A DNA stretch of 64,000 nt from NCBI RefSeq assembly GCF_000335475.2, contig NZ_ANAH02000073.1, positions 124,001 through 188,000 of the forward strand, given 5' to 3'. The notes under the pieces were generated by a model. It was given only the letters and a program-made list of their open reading frames with translations, searched no databases and was not told the origin of the DNA. Positions 63,653-64,000 of this stretch are shown in pieces. This DNA is from Cystobacter fuscus DSM 2262 (GTDB lineage Bacteria > Myxococcota > Myxococcia > Myxococcales > Myxococcaceae). Position numbers and translations under genes: made by a program. Numbering within the stretch: the stretch's first letter is position 1; every line of letters begins with the position of its first letter.

Positions 63653-63742
63653 GGGACGCGCGGCATACTAAACGAAGGAGTCGGGTATTCCGCGCATCTT
63701 CTGTTGACGCATCGTGTCGATCTGTCTCTTGGTGGAGCCTCT

Positions 63743-64000
63743 TCAGGACACCGCGCCCCGGCGGCTCGGGCGCACCACGGCGGCCACGGTGTCGAGCAGT
63801 CGCGGCAGTTGGAGGGGCTTCTCGAAGAAGCCATCGATGCGATCCAGGCCCTGGCCGGCGCCGAGGGTGGACACGTCGCTGGCGCCCGAGATGATGTAGA
63901 CGGCCACGTCGGCGAGCGACTCGGTGCCACGGATGAAGCGCAGCACCGAGCGGCCGTCTTCCTCGCTCAGGCGCAGATCCAACAGCACCATGGCCGGGCG
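63743..64000 (-). CDS. Response-regulator receiver domain (5' partial)
   Basis: The last 85 codons of a receiver domain: MVLLDLRLSEEDGRSVLRFI with the phosphorylated Asp, the Ser/Thr position in YIISGASD, and the conserved Lys in FFEKPLQLPRLLD. The protein ends just after the domain, so the complete protein is either a single-domain regulator or has its other parts at the N terminus, outside the window. It lies upstream of argS on the same strand. Confidence 0.85.
   Translation of the reverse strand, partial: RPAMVLLDLRLSEEDGRSVLRFIRGTESLADVAVYIISGASDVSTLGAGQGLDRIDGFFEKPLQLPRLLDTVAAVVRPSRRGAVS

Overview
The window is high-GC DNA that reads as a myxobacterium of the Cystobacter/Archangium/Melittangium kind. 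The evidence is a polyketide synthase end, lipoproteins with MYXO-CTERM-like tails, a Ser/Thr kinase with TPR repeats, several large hybrid histidine kinases, FHA and sigma-54 regulators, an ADYC-type lipoprotein and SitA-like kin-toxin material. The genus is inferred.

Region 1 (1-7.9 kb): the 3' end of a modular PKS (KR-ACP) converges on a type II thioesterase fused to a carrier protein. Two exported surface proteins follow, a Ca-type C-lectin and a Kelch/Ig-like protein, and then a small secreted protein. Region 2 (8-22 kb): a DUF1963 protein; an aldehyde dehydrogenase-alcohol dehydrogenase operon with a recognisable sigma-54 promoter, facing a divergent AcoR-type activator; glutaredoxin; an FHA/sigma-54 activator; an ADYC-like lipoprotein; a Ser/Thr kinase-TPR protein behind strong hairpins; and a second zinc dehydrogenase with a frameshifted partner gene. 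Region 3 (22-26.4 kb): exported proteins, namely an NlpC/P60-like lipoprotein whose catalytic Cys is Ser, a sialidase-like propeller, and a membrane-anchored gluzincin.

Region 4 (26.4-51.2 kb) is accessory DNA packed with remnants. It holds an internally deleted IS4 transposase, broken kinase, hydrolase, reductase and SDR fragments, and an SGNH esterase present twice about 17.4 kb apart (one copy has lost its Tat signal). Two tmRNA-3'-end-like sequences lie 15.2 kb apart. A SitA5-like delivery domain is fused to a DUF5953 domain, an ankyrin protein sits beside a toxin-tail fragment, and a LysR/VOC/SDR cassette looks foreign. Three intact histidine kinases sit among these, including a 2031-residue protein with four kinase cores and two receivers built as an internal duplication. 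I read the region as a turnover hot spot with toxin-immunity debris.

Region 5 (51.2-64 kb) is orderly again. It has a macrolide-type glycosyltransferase; a zinc-ribbon membrane protein; a CPBP protease-HipA-like kinase-DUF3037 operon; a gapless operon of an outer-membrane barrel, a 13-heme cytochrome c and an Ig-like lipoprotein (possible porin-cytochrome conduit); and then core genes plsB and argS and the end of a response regulator. No tRNA, rRNA or CRISPR array is complete in the window.
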